Shown here: one piece after another, positions 1-8,288 of the stretch
Numbering within the stretch: position 1 is the stretch's first letter
Layout: the number at the start of each line of letters is the position of its first letter
Assembly (NCBI GenBank): GCA_044339595.1
Contig: JBIIVF010000072.1
Span: 1-12,238 of the forward strand
Direction of reading: 5' to 3'
Length of the DNA: 12,238 nt
Source of the DNA: CAZTGZ01 sp044339595
Lineage (GTDB): Bacteria > Bacteroidota > Bacteroidia > NS11-12g > UBA9320
Notes under the pieces: model-generated
Seen by the model: only the letters and a program-made list of their open reading frames with translations
Database searches by the model: none
Told to the model about the DNA's origin: nothing
Program-made: the position numbers and the translations under genes

Positions 1-1977
1 GTTACCGGTGGCGTAACACCATATCAATACTTGTGGAGCAACGCTGCTACAACCCAGGATTTGAACAACCTGGCTCCTGGTAGATATACCGTTCGCATTA
101 CCGATGCCAACAATTGTATTGTTAGAGATACCGTTGATATTACTGAACCTGCGCAACTTACAACAAGTCATACACAACAAAATGTGAAGTGTAAAAACGG
201 AAATGATGCCAGCATTGACCTCACCGTAAATGGTGGAACTACTCCTTACAATTACTTGTGGAGCAACAGCGCAACGACTCAAGATGTCACAGGATTAACC
301 GCAGGACGTTATACCGTGTTGGTCACTGATTTCAACAATTGTACATTGCTTGATACCATTGACATCACCGAACCAGCGCTCCTGGTGTCAAACCATACCC
401 AACTCAATGTGAAATGTAAAAATGGATCGGATGGAAGCATCAACCTGACCGTTGCAGGTGGTGTTACACCTTACACGTATCTTTGGAGCAACACAGCCTC
501 TACAGAAGACCTGACCGGATTAACCGCCGGCACCTACACTGTATTGGTAACTGACTTTAACAATTGTACCGTTAGAGATACCATGGTGATTACCGAGCCA
601 AATTTGCTTACTTCTGCTGTGACCATCAATGATGTTCTTTGCCACAACGGCCGTGATGGAAATGCCACAGTCACTATCAATGGAGGAACCACACCTTATA
701 CCTATAAGTGGAGCACCGGAGAACTCGTGAACAACATCAGCGGAAAAATTACCGGAACGTATATCTTGACCACCGCAGACTTTAACCTTTGTGTGAAGAG
801 GGATACCATTTTTATCAATCAACCTGCAGCGCCTCTGGCTTTGACAGATTCAGTTAAAAATGTTAATTGTCATAATGGTTCGGATGGTGCGATCAACATT
901 TCGCCATCCGGAGGTACTTTGCCTTATCAGTTTATCTGGAGTAATGCCAAGAATACAGAAGACCTGATCAATGAACCGGAAGGCAATTATTACTTGAGGA
1001 TGATAGATAAGAACAATTGTGAATGGCTCGATACTTTCGTTATTACCCAACCGCTTGCACCGCTTACCGGAGCTTTAAATGCTACCCATGTGCGCTGTTT
1101 TGCGGGAAATGATGGGGCAGTGGATCTGATCATTGCGGGAGGAACTATCCCCTATCAATATCTTTGGACCAATAGTGCCACTTCACAGGATATCAGCAAT
1201 TTGACTACAGGTTGGTATAAGGTAACCGTCACCGATACCAATGGTTGTATCTGGATCGATTCAGCCTTTGTAAATCAGCCGATTGCTCCTTTGAATTCTG
1301 TACTTAGTGAAACCAGTGTCAATTGCTTTGGTGGAACAGACGGAAGAATCGGTAATGTGGTTAGCGGCGGAACCATGCCGTACGCGTATGGTTGGTCAAA
1401 TGGCGCAACAACCCGCGAATTGAATGGGGTTACACAAGGCAAATATGTAGTGACGATTACCGATGCCAATTTGTGCGTGCGCAAGGATAGCATCAACGTA
1501 ACTCAGCCTGCTGCACCATTGGCCGCAACCTTGACCGCCGACGATGTGAATTGCTTTGGTACCAATACAGGTAGTGTGGCGATGGCCGTTTCCGGTGGAA
1601 CTCCAACCTATACCTTTAGCTGGTCCGGCGGATTATCTTCACAAAATATTACCAGTCTCTTTAAAGGTTGGTATAAAGTGACCATTACCGATCAGAAGAA
1701 TTGCGTATTGATCGATAGTGTTTTTGTGGATGAACCAAGTGCACTTGAATTAGAATCAGATGCGACTTCAGCCACCGAAGGAGATGCCAACGGTACTGCC
1801 TGGACCATGGCAACCGGCGCAACCCCACCGTACTCATACTTATGGAACGACCCACGTACCCAAGAAAACGATACAGCCAGAAACTTAACCACCGGAACCT
1901 ATATTGTTACGGTAATAGATGCACAAGGTTGTAACACCAAAGATACCGTAGTAGTAGAATTGGCGCCACCACCTGCC
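1..1977 (+). repeat. Tandem in-frame SprB repeat array (one partial and eight full units)
   Basis: Unit starts, set after the conserved TEP/QP ending, are 160, 385, 610, 841, 1069, 1297, 1525 and 1753, with a partial unit before 160. Lengths are 225, 225, 231, 228, 228, 228, 228 and 225 bases. The units fall into two groups. The 5' units (before 160, and 160-609) end in TEP plus two or three residues and share near-identical stretches such as VTDFNNCT. The 3' units (841-1752) are one residue longer and mostly end in a Q-P-x-A-P-L type linker. The unit at 610-840 has a hybrid character. The last unit (1753-1977) has lost the first of the two conserved Cys residues and is the most diverged, as is common for the copy next to a C-terminal domain. 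Confidence 0.9.
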
Positions 1978-2226
1978 GATATCAAAATGTATCCGAATCC
2001 GAACTTTGGTAAGGTAACCATTGTGAATCTGGCCAGTTTGGGCTTGGATGAACCTATCACCATCGAATTGATGGATCGAATAGGTAAAGTATTGGAAAGC
2101 TATGAAGTAGTAGGAATGGATGTTTTTGAACTGACCATCGGTGAGGAAATTGTTGGAGGAACTTACTTCGTGAGAGTCCTGAACAGCCGAGGCGTTGAAA
2201 CCAGAAGATTTGCGCTGATGCGTTAA
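1..2226 (+). CDS. SprB-repeat surface adhesin with C-terminal T9SS type A sorting domain (5' end outside window)
   Basis: This is the 3' part of a large secreted surface protein. The frame is open from base 1, so the first ATG in the window (31) is internal, and 741 residues are visible. Residues 1-659 are tandem SprB-type repeats of 75-77 residues. Each has a Cys-x-x-G-x-D/N-G segment, a GG-x-x-PY-x-Y-x-WS core, a G-x-Y-x-V-x-x-x-D segment ending in a second Cys, and a closing TEP or QP motif. Residues 660-741 form a separate C-terminal domain with the YPNP start, a central IELMDRIGKVL strand region and GTYFVRV, ending in basic residues; this matches the type A T9SS sorting signal. By family, such proteins cross the outer membrane through T9SS and are anchored at the surface, and SprB itself is a gliding adhesin in Flavobacterium johnsoniae. 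A role in adhesion or gliding is inferred here. The gene ends in a strong terminator and seems independent of the minus-strand operon. Confidence 0.93.
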   Translation, partial: VTGGVTPYQYLWSNAATTQDLNNLAPGRYTVRITDANNCIVRDTVDITEPAQLTTSHTQQNVKCKNGNDASIDLTVNGGTTPYNYLWSNSATTQDVTGLTAGRYTVLVTDFNNCTLLDTIDITEPALLVSNHTQLNVKCKNGSDGSINLTVAGGVTPYTYLWSNTASTEDLTGLTAGTYTVLVTDFNNCTVRDTMVITEPNLLTSAVTINDVLCHNGRDGNATVTINGGTTPYTYKWSTGELVNNISGKITGTYILTTADFNLCVKRDTIFINQPAAPLALTDSVKNVNCHNGSDGAINISPSGGTLPYQFIWSNAKNTEDLINEPEGNYYLRMIDKNNCEWLDTFVITQPLAPLTGALNATHVRCFAGNDGAVDLIIAGGTIPYQYLWTNSATSQDISNLTTGWYKVTVTDTNGCIWIDSAFVNQPIAPLNSVLSETSVNCFGGTDGRIGNVVSGGTMPYAYGWSNGATTRELNGVTQGKYVVTITDANLCVRKDSINVTQPAAPLAATLTADDVNCFGTNTGSVAMAVSGGTPTYTFSWSGGLSSQNITSLFKGWYKVTITDQKNCVLIDSVFVDEPSALELESDATSATEGDANGTAWTMATGATPPYSYLWNDPRTQENDTARNLTTGTYIVTVIDAQGCNTKDTVVVELAPPPADIKMYPNPNFGKVTIVNLASLGLDEPITIELMDRIGKVLESYEVVGMDVFELTIGEEIVGGTYFVRVLNSRGVETRRFALMR

Positions 2227-2245
2227 ATAAATTATGTCAAAAGGC

Positions 2246-2280
2246 AAGGGCGAATGGAAACATTTGCCCCTTCTTTTTTT
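2246..2280 (+). terminator. Rho-independent terminator of the SprB-repeat gene
   Basis: The 5' arm at 2246-2256 pairs with 2261-2272 around a GAAA tetraloop at 2257-2260. There are eleven pairs including one G-T wobble, with a single bulged C at 2270. A run of seven T follows at 2274-2280. It lies 20 bases after the adhesin stop codon. The T run touches the ATG at 2281 of the next gene, so transcription of that gene must come from read-through or from a start very close by. Confidence 0.85.
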
Positions 2281-2520
2281 ATGAAGAATCAAATGGAAGA
2301 ATTATCAAAAGGTGTTTACCGCCATTATAAGGGGAATTTATATGAAGTATTAGGCATAGCCATTCACAGCGAAAGTTTGGAGAAAATGGTTTTGTATAAA
2401 CCGTTGTATGAGAGCAACGAATTTCCCGGAGCCATGTGGGTTAGACCCCTGAGCATGTTCCTTGAAAAGGTAATGGTCAATGGGATAGAAGTTCCCCGAT
2501 TCGAGAAAACAGAATTATAA
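2281..2520 (+). CDS. DUF1653 family small protein
   Basis: This small cytoplasmic protein (79 residues from this start) has the full DUF1653 signature: GVYRHYKG at residues 11-18, VLG and HSE at about 23-31, LYKPLY at 38-43, MWVRP at 52-56, and a closing VPRFE at 71-75. Family members are short single-domain proteins of unknown function, and no catalytic role should be assigned. The start is uncertain. An in-frame ATG at 2254 lies inside the terminator hairpin and is unlikely. ATG 2281 follows the T run directly. ATG 2293 begins at MEELSKG, just before the conserved domain, and has an A-rich upstream context that suits Bacteroidota initiation. The gene is convergent with ricT, with only 3 bases between the two stop codons. 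Confidence 0.88.
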   Translation: MKNQMEELSKGVYRHYKGNLYEVLGIAIHSESLEKMVLYKPLYESNEFPGAMWVRPLSMFLEKVMVNGIEVPRFEKTEL

Positions 2521-2523
2521 GCT

Positions 2524-3885
2524 TTATTGAACTGTATTCGGCCCCTGATTCGGTGGTCGATTTCCTCGGTTGCGGTTGTTATTCCTTCGCTTTTGATTGT
2601 TTTTTGATGGCGTTCGGTTCTGTCCATCATTCGGTGGTCTGTTTTCAGGATTCCGATTTTGACCGTCAGCAGTTCCGTCTACCCTGGGTTGATTTCTCGG
2701 GTTATTTGGATTAGGGTTCGGGTTTCTATTGCCTTGTCCTCCACCATCTCTGCGCTTATCCCTAAACGGTCCTTTCGACTTTTTCTGATTGGGCTTATCC
2801 AAACGGGTGAGACTGCCTTCTCCGATTTTGTCGTCTTCGCCATATCCTTTTAATGGTTCAACTTCGGTGATTTCCACTTTCTCAACCAAATATTCAGGGG
2901 TTTGTCCTTTTTTATTCAAGGCTATGATTTCATTCACCCTCGCCAATGGAACCGGAATCCAGTCATTGTTATGAGGATAGCTAAACCACATCAATCTTTT
3001 TAGAATGTCTGTTTTCTGCGAAGAAGCAACCCCGGCCTGGGTCTCTATTTTAACCACATCATAGCGTGGAAATTCATTTAAAGCTTCCAGATAGGTGTCA
3101 AGTTCATAGTTCAGGCAGCATTTTAAACGACCGCACTGACCGCTCAACTTGAGCATATTGATGGAAAGATTTTGATTTTTTGCTGCGGTAACGGTTACCA
3201 ATTTAAAATCGGTCAACCAGGTACTGCAGCACAGCACACGTCCGCAACTGCCAATGCCACCCAACCTCGATGCCTCTTCGCGGTATCCCACCTGACGCAT
3301 TTCAATCCGGCTCCTAAATTCAGTGGCATATCGCTTAATCAGTTCCCTGAAATCAACACGGCCTTCACTGGTATAGAAAAAGATAACTTTTTTTCCATCG
3401 CCCTGAAATTCAATGTCACTCAGTTTCATTTCGAGCTTCATCTGCATGGCAATGGTTCTTGCCCTTTCAAGGGTAGCCGATTCACGGTCTTTTGACTCCT
3501 GATAAAGCAACATGTCTTTATCATTGGCCTTGCGGTATATTTTTCTGAAGGCTTTATTGTCTTCATCCAATCCCAGTTTTTTAAGCTGAAGTCGCACCAA
3601 CTCACCACTCAGTGAAACGTGGCCGATGTCATGCCCAAGGTCTGATTCAAGTACCAGCGCATCGCCGGAAAATAAATCCAATCCTTCTGAATTTCTGAAA
3701 TATTCTTTTCGATTGCCTTTAAAAACAATTTCTATAATGTCGAAAGGTTTATGGTTGTAAGGATAAACCATGTCTTTCAACCAGTCATAGGTATTCAATT
3801 TGTTGCAGCCCGAAGTACCACAAGTTCCATTATTTCCACACCCCGCAGGTGAACAGCCTCCGCTGCTGCATGATCCGCAACTCAT
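2524..3885 (-). CDS. ricT: RicT/PSP1 family protein (regulatory Fe-S complex subunit homolog)
   Basis: This 453-residue protein contains the PSP1/RicT core, with Cys clusters CGRVLCC at 214-220 and CGRLKCC at 251-257 and the segment TWLTDFKLVTVTAAKNQNLS between them. In Bacillus subtilis RicT (YaaT) works with RicA and RicF, the complex carries 4Fe-4S clusters, and it promotes mRNA maturation by RNase Y; whether this holds in Bacteroidota is not shown here. Two additions flank the core. The N-terminal head has six Cys within 27 residues (3, 6, 11, 16, 22, 27). The tail from about residue 360 is a low-complexity stretch rich in Asn, Pro, Arg and Gly, a composition often seen in RNA-binding tails. 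The start codon overlaps the holB stop in an ATGA, so translation is probably coupled to holB. No terminator is evident between this gene and the convergent DUF1653 gene. Confidence 0.9.
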   Translation of the reverse strand: MSCGSCSSGGCSPAGCGNNGTCGTSGCNKLNTYDWLKDMVYPYNHKPFDIIEIVFKGNRKEYFRNSEGLDLFSGDALVLESDLGHDIGHVSLSGELVRLQLKKLGLDEDNKAFRKIYRKANDKDMLLYQESKDRESATLERARTIAMQMKLEMKLSDIEFQGDGKKVIFFYTSEGRVDFRELIKRYATEFRSRIEMRQVGYREEASRLGGIGSCGRVLCCSTWLTDFKLVTVTAAKNQNLSINMLKLSGQCGRLKCCLNYELDTYLEALNEFPRYDVVKIETQAGVASSQKTDILKRLMWFSYPHNNDWIPVPLARVNEIIALNKKGQTPEYLVEKVEITEVEPLKGYGEDDKIGEGSLTRLDKPNQKKSKGPFRDKRRDGGGQGNRNPNPNPNNPRNQPRVDGTADGQNRNPENRPPNDGQNRTPSKNNQKRRNNNRNRGNRPPNQGPNTVQ

Positions 3886-5024
3886 ATATTAATTTCTAAT
3901 CTTTTTTTAGCGCTTTCAAAAATATCCTGAATTTTCAAAGATAGCTCAAACAACATGATTTTGGCATTCACATTTCTTTCGGTATGATAAATGGCGTCAT
4001 TGATTTTTAAATACAAAGCTTCAATGGCTTCAGAGTCTAAGATTTTAGAAAATTTCTTCACAAACTCTACCTGACTTACCGGTACTTTGGTTTGGTAATC
4101 TTCAATTTTCATGATCAGCAAACATTCCCTCAAAATATACAATCCGTTTTTCAGAAAATTTTGCATTACATCCCGAGGAAATCCGGCTTGTGTATTACAC
4201 CACTCGATGCTTGCTGCCATATCTCTTCTGTAGCACATCAGCATCCATTCACGGAACAACGTAGAGAAATCATCTCCGGTGTTTAGCATCAGCTGCCGGG
4301 CGCGATTCATGTCCCCGTTGGCCATAAAAATAATTTGGTTCAGCATCCCAACATCCAACACATCTTCCTTTTCTAAGTAACCACGAATATCATTTTCGCT
4401 AAAAGGCGACGTTTTGATGATCCGGGTGCGGGATAAAATGGTGGGTAAAATGGTGTCTAAATCATCGCATACCAAAAAGAAATAGGTGTCTTTGGGTGGT
4501 TCTTCCAATATTTTGAGCAAACTATTTCCATTGGATCCAAGGTATTCGGGTAACCAGATGATCATGATTTTGCTCTTGCCACAAAATGCCTTGAGCGATA
4601 ATCTGTTCATGATGCTGCGGCATTCTTCCCGCGTGATATTGCCTTGTTTATTGTCTTTACTGATCTTTTCTATCCAATAGTAATAATCGGGATATGGATT
4701 TTCTTTCAAAGCACTGCGCCAAGGTTCATAAAAATCAGTGCTGATGGGTTTATCTCCTGATTTTTTGGGGATGGTAGGAAACGAAAAATGTATATCCGGA
4801 TGCACATAACCACTCGCCATATGACAATTATCACAGGTTCCGCAACTGTCATCTTCGCCGGGGATCTTGCAATTTAAAAACTGCGCAAATGCCAGGGCTA
4901 AGGCCAGTTTTGCGTTTCCGGTCGGGCCGGTTAACATCAGGGCATGAGGGGTATTCCCGCTGCGGTAGGTGCGAAGCAGGATTTCTTTTTCTTTATGGTT
5001 TCCGGGGATGTCTTTGAATTGCAT
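3882..5024 (-). CDS. holB: DNA polymerase III subunit delta prime (clamp loader)
   Basis: This 380-residue AAA+ protein matches the delta prime subunit of the clamp loader, which helps load the beta sliding clamp onto primed DNA in the cytoplasm. Visible marks are a P-loop region GPTGNAKL at 33-40, a four-Cys zinc module (Cys 52, 61, 64, 67), the family motif LLKILEEPP at 169-177, and TILSRTRI at 195-202, which corresponds to the sensor 1/SRC region. The P-loop is degenerate: the GK[ST] ending is replaced by AKL. This agrees with delta prime subunits often not hydrolysing ATP. The third residue of the SRC-like motif is Thr rather than Cys, so the arginine of SRx is kept. The C-terminal third is helical collar sequence with little conservation. 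The gene lies 3 bases after the GT2 gene and overlaps ricT by 4 bases. The holB-ricT neighbourhood is, from memory, common in Bacteroidota. Confidence 0.92.
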   Translation of the reverse strand: MQFKDIPGNHKEKEILLRTYRSGNTPHALMLTGPTGNAKLALALAFAQFLNCKIPGEDDSCGTCDNCHMASGYVHPDIHFSFPTIPKKSGDKPISTDFYEPWRSALKENPYPDYYYWIEKISKDNKQGNITREECRSIMNRLSLKAFCGKSKIMIIWLPEYLGSNGNSLLKILEEPPKDTYFFLVCDDLDTILPTILSRTRIIKTSPFSENDIRGYLEKEDVLDVGMLNQIIFMANGDMNRARQLMLNTGDDFSTLFREWMLMCYRRDMAASIEWCNTQAGFPRDVMQNFLKNGLYILRECLLIMKIEDYQTKVPVSQVEFVKKFSKILDSEAIEALYLKINDAIYHTERNVNAKIMLFELSLKIQDIFESAKKRLEINI

Positions 5025-5027
5025 TTT

Positions 5028-5786
5028 TTAATAAGCCGATTTTCGATTAACGGTACGTTTCAAATTTACCCAAATAATTCTCAGGTGTTGCCCACAGGTT
5101 ACCAACCATCCGAAATGTTGTGCCATCACTTTCATCCTTTCTTTATTGCTGGCCAGGCGATTCAAAGACGAATGTCCTGTTGTATCGAAACAAGCCAGTG
5201 GAATGGGCAGAAAATGAATGATACTGGTTTTTTCTAAAACACGAATCATCCATTCGTAGTCAGCCACATGGTTCCATTGAAGATCATATAAGGGGCAATG
5301 TTCCCTTTTTACGATAAATGACTGATGCCCCACCACCATTCCCCGGATCAGTGATTTTTTATCCAGTCGGGCAGGTAAATTTCTGGTTGTGAGTTCCGAA
5401 CGGAGTCCAAGAATCTCCATGTTTGCATCCATCAACAAAGTATCAGAATATAGTACATCATAATCTTGTTGCAGATGAATGATCAATTGTCCGGAATTGT
5501 TGTGGGGATTAAATATATCCCCTGCATTTAAAAACCAGAGATATTTTCCGTTAGCCTTACCAATGCCTTTGTTCATGGCATCATAAATTCCCTTATCCGG
5601 TTCACTGCTATAGCGAACATGTATTTCAGCATTCAAAAAATCAACCGTTTCATCCGTTGACCCTCCATCTACCACAATCCATTCTACCTCAGCATGATTT
5701 CTTAGTTCATCCAGCGAACGGCACGTCCGCTTCAAACCTTCCAGGTTATTATAAGTAATGGTGACAATGCTGAGGAGCAAGCTCAT
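5028..5786 (-). CDS. Glycosyltransferase family 2
   Basis: This 252-residue GT-A fold enzyme should transfer a sugar from a nucleotide donor during surface glycan synthesis. The N-terminal strand SIVTITYNN (6-14) leads to DGGSTD (40-45) for nucleotide binding. SEPDKGIYDAMNKGI (61-75) is the typical WcaA/WcaE-like segment, and LNAGD (86-90) stands in the DXD metal-binding position. GHQS (153-156) and ADYEW (175-179) mark the acceptor and catalytic base region. No membrane segment is visible, so it is probably cytoplasmic or loosely membrane-bound. The start codon overlaps the YfhO stop by one base (TGATG), which points to translational coupling. Donor and acceptor sugars cannot be told from sequence. 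Confidence 0.9.
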   Translation of the reverse strand: MSLLLSIVTITYNNLEGLKRTCRSLDELRNHAEVEWIVVDGGSTDETVDFLNAEIHVRYSSEPDKGIYDAMNKGIGKANGKYLWFLNAGDIFNPHNNSGQLIIHLQQDYDVLYSDTLLMDANMEILGLRSELTTRNLPARLDKKSLIRGMVVGHQSFIVKREHCPLYDLQWNHVADYEWMIRVLEKTSIIHFLPIPLACFDTTGHSSLNRLASNKERMKVMAQHFGWLVTCGQHLRIIWVNLKRTVNRKSAY

Positions 5787-8254
5787 CAGGCGGTGGCTTC
5801 ATCCTTACGCCTGAAGTACAAGAACAAACTTGCCGGCAACAACAGTATGATGAAAAGAGAGCTCAGCAATTCAATGGTATGGTCGGTTTTTTCAGATTTG
5901 TCTTCAAACACAAATTTGATCTCATGATTTCCGGCCGGAATAGGCAAGGCCCGAAGTACATAATTCACACGTATATGTTCAACCGGTTTGCCATCCAGGA
6001 ATGCCTGCCATCCGGGTTGATAATATATTTCTGAAAAAACGGCCAATCCGCCTGATTTAGATTCAGATTTGTACTGCATCAAATCAGGATGGTATGAAGT
6101 GAGCACTACTTTATCCAATGAATCGGGTGGAGTAACGGCAAAACTGCCCAACTTACTTTTGAAGCTTTCATCGGCCACGGCGTCATTCCGAGTGTTAAGC
6201 GTGGTCAACGCATCCATCTCTTCTTTGGGCGATTTTACCCATTTCAGATTCGAAACAAACCAGGCATTGCCAAGGGCAGTAGGGCGCAATTGAGATATTT
6301 CCTGCTCGCTGTTTTCGGGTTTGCCGATCAGATATTTGGTATTCAACATGTCTAACACCTGCTGATTTTGTTTGGCAATCTGATTGGATATCAAATCTTG
6401 ATAGCGACTCAATTTGGCCGGGTGGTATCCGCCAATCAGTCGGTGGAATTTGGAAGACGTATTGTCATTAAAAGGATCGCGGGCCAAATCAAATATGCGG
6501 TAATGCAAATCTTTATCTTGTAAAATCTGCTGATCGGCCATCGAAGGTTGGATGTCTGATTGAATGTCTTTGTCTTTGAATTTAAATTCATCCCAAGGCA
6601 AATATCTCTTAGCCACCCCGCCCAAATCGAAGATCATCAATCCGGCAAACACTGCATAGAAAGCCTGTTTTTTAATTTTTTGATTGAACAAAGCCCAAAT
6701 CGCTCCAAAGGTCAAACCGATCAATACCAAAGACCGGAAGGCATCCATACGAAGCATCGAGCCTCTTTCTGCAATCAAAGCATCCACGATCACCTGATTG
6801 CCAATGCGTTCGTCATTCAGTCCGCCGTAATCATAGAAGAAGGAAAACAATACCCCAAAAGCGAAAATAATCCCACCGGAGATGTAGACTGCGAGTTTCA
6901 AGTCTTTCATTCTTTGTGGCAATGGTCGCGCATCGGTGAGCAATTTGTTGAGCCCCATCAAGCCGAGTAGCGGCATGGCAAACTGTGCGATAGACAACGC
7001 CATCATCGGGGTTCTGAATTTATTGTAATAAGGGAGGTATTCGAACAATAAATTATTGATGAATCCAAGGTTCTTACCCCAGCTCAAGATGAGGGAAACA
7101 GCCACCAATCCGATGATAGGCCATTTGATCCAGTCTTTTATCAGGATGATTCCCAAAACAAAAAGGAACATCAAAATGGCTCCAAAATACACCGGACCGG
7201 AGGTCATCGGCATGGCGCCGTGGTAAGTAGGAAGGGGTTGCTTGGCGATTCGAAGCGCATCGGTCACCGGTACGTTGTTGGCAATCAGATGCTTGTAAAG
7301 AGCAGAACTTTTGCCCGGTGTTTCTGCCGTGCTGCCCCCGGAAAAGGATGGAATGATGGTGGTAAAGGTTTCTCCGATACCATAACTCCACGAAAAGGCG
7401 TAGTCAACGGAAAGCCCTTTGGTGGTTACATTCGAATTGCCTGCCTCTTCAGTTGATTCGGTTCCTGCGAGTTCAGAACCACCGCGCATAGAAGTTTTAG
7501 AATATTCGAGGGTAGAACGCAACTGGCCAATATCTGACACAAACCCTGCACCGATGCCCACCACACTCAGTAAAAACACGTAAATAAGGTGCTTTACCTG
7601 ATGCTGTTTAATGGCGAATACTGCGAAGATGATCCCGAAAATCAACAACGAAATCAGGGTATAATACGAAATCTGATAGTGATAAAATCGGGTTTGAATG
7701 GCCAAGTGGAAAGCCATCACAAACAATCCCGGGATATATTTCTTTTGGATAAGCAGGTAAAATCCACCAATGACCGCGGGCATCATGCCCATGGCCAACA
7801 CTTTCGTATAATGGGCCGCCTCAATACTCGAAATCGAATAAGTGGCCAATGCGTAGGCGATGGCTCCGGCAAAACTCAACCATTTGTCGATCCCGAAGCA
7901 CAACAACAGGATATAAAACCCGATCATGTTGATGAAAATAATCTTGAACGGGTATTTGGTCCAGGAATCGAACGGCGTTAGATAGTTGGCTTTGGCGATC
8001 ACACTCTGGGTGGATTTTCCGACCATGATTTGAGTAGGCATCCCCGAGAAAATGGCATTGGTCCAACCCGGATATTTGCCTTCTTTATCTTTGATTTTGT
8101 TGATCTCGGTGGTAGATGCATTGAATTGACTCATGTCTGATTCACTGTGGTTTTTATGCTGAAAATTGGGCATAAAAAAGATATAACCGGCAATGAAAAA
8201 GAGGGTTACAATGAGTAAATGAGGTAAAAGGGATTTGAAATCAAATTTTTTCAT
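5786..8254 (-). CDS. YfhO-family polytopic membrane protein (probable GT-C type)
   Basis: This 822-residue integral inner-membrane protein of the YfhO family shows about 14 hydrophobic segments by eye. The first is at 10-28, a group lies between 103 and 239, another between 355 and 545, and a last one at 795-813. The first extracytoplasmic loop carries the acidic pair SESD (37-40), in the position where GT-C enzymes keep catalytic acidic residues. A soluble region at 546-794 ends with the family hallmark YYQPGWQAFLDGKPV (744-758) and a beta-rich stretch containing PIPAGNHEIKFVFED. In Gram-positive bacteria YfhO acts with the GT2 protein CsbB in glycosylation of lipoteichoic acid, so transfer of lipid-linked sugars outside the membrane is the favoured role; the substrate is unknown here. 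It starts 34 bases after the aminotransferase gene and shares one base with the GT2 gene. Confidence 0.88.
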   Translation of the reverse strand: MKKFDFKSLLPHLLIVTLFFIAGYIFFMPNFQHKNHSESDMSQFNASTTEINKIKDKEGKYPGWTNAIFSGMPTQIMVGKSTQSVIAKANYLTPFDSWTKYPFKIIFINMIGFYILLLCFGIDKWLSFAGAIAYALATYSISSIEAAHYTKVLAMGMMPAVIGGFYLLIQKKYIPGLFVMAFHLAIQTRFYHYQISYYTLISLLIFGIIFAVFAIKQHQVKHLIYVFLLSVVGIGAGFVSDIGQLRSTLEYSKTSMRGGSELAGTESTEEAGNSNVTTKGLSVDYAFSWSYGIGETFTTIIPSFSGGSTAETPGKSSALYKHLIANNVPVTDALRIAKQPLPTYHGAMPMTSGPVYFGAILMFLFVLGIILIKDWIKWPIIGLVAVSLILSWGKNLGFINNLLFEYLPYYNKFRTPMMALSIAQFAMPLLGLMGLNKLLTDARPLPQRMKDLKLAVYISGGIIFAFGVLFSFFYDYGGLNDERIGNQVIVDALIAERGSMLRMDAFRSLVLIGLTFGAIWALFNQKIKKQAFYAVFAGLMIFDLGGVAKRYLPWDEFKFKDKDIQSDIQPSMADQQILQDKDLHYRIFDLARDPFNDNTSSKFHRLIGGYHPAKLSRYQDLISNQIAKQNQQVLDMLNTKYLIGKPENSEQEISQLRPTALGNAWFVSNLKWVKSPKEEMDALTTLNTRNDAVADESFKSKLGSFAVTPPDSLDKVVLTSYHPDLMQYKSESKSGGLAVFSEIYYQPGWQAFLDGKPVEHIRVNYVLRALPIPAGNHEIKFVFEDKSEKTDHTIELLSSLFIILLLPASLFLYFRRKDEATA

Positions 8255-8288
8255 GGTTGCGTTGTTATGGGTTTCGAAAATAAGGATT

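Noticed and set aside
1..2226. Repeats in the adhesin as a mobile element or frameshifted pseudogene
   Set aside because: The frame is continuous to a proper sorting domain and stop, and the repeats are in-frame protein repeats of a known family.
2254..2280. ATG 2254 as start of the DUF1653 gene
   Set aside because: It lies inside the hairpin of the adhesin terminator and the added residues are not part of the domain.
2659..3495. Plus-strand open frames opposite ricT
   Set aside because: They are antisense to strong conserved RicT motifs and show no recognisable domain.
7074..8066. Minus-strand alternative frames within yfhO (105 and 81 codons)
   Set aside because: They lie in another frame of a continuous 822-codon gene with consistent membrane topology, so they are chance frames rather than frameshifted pieces.
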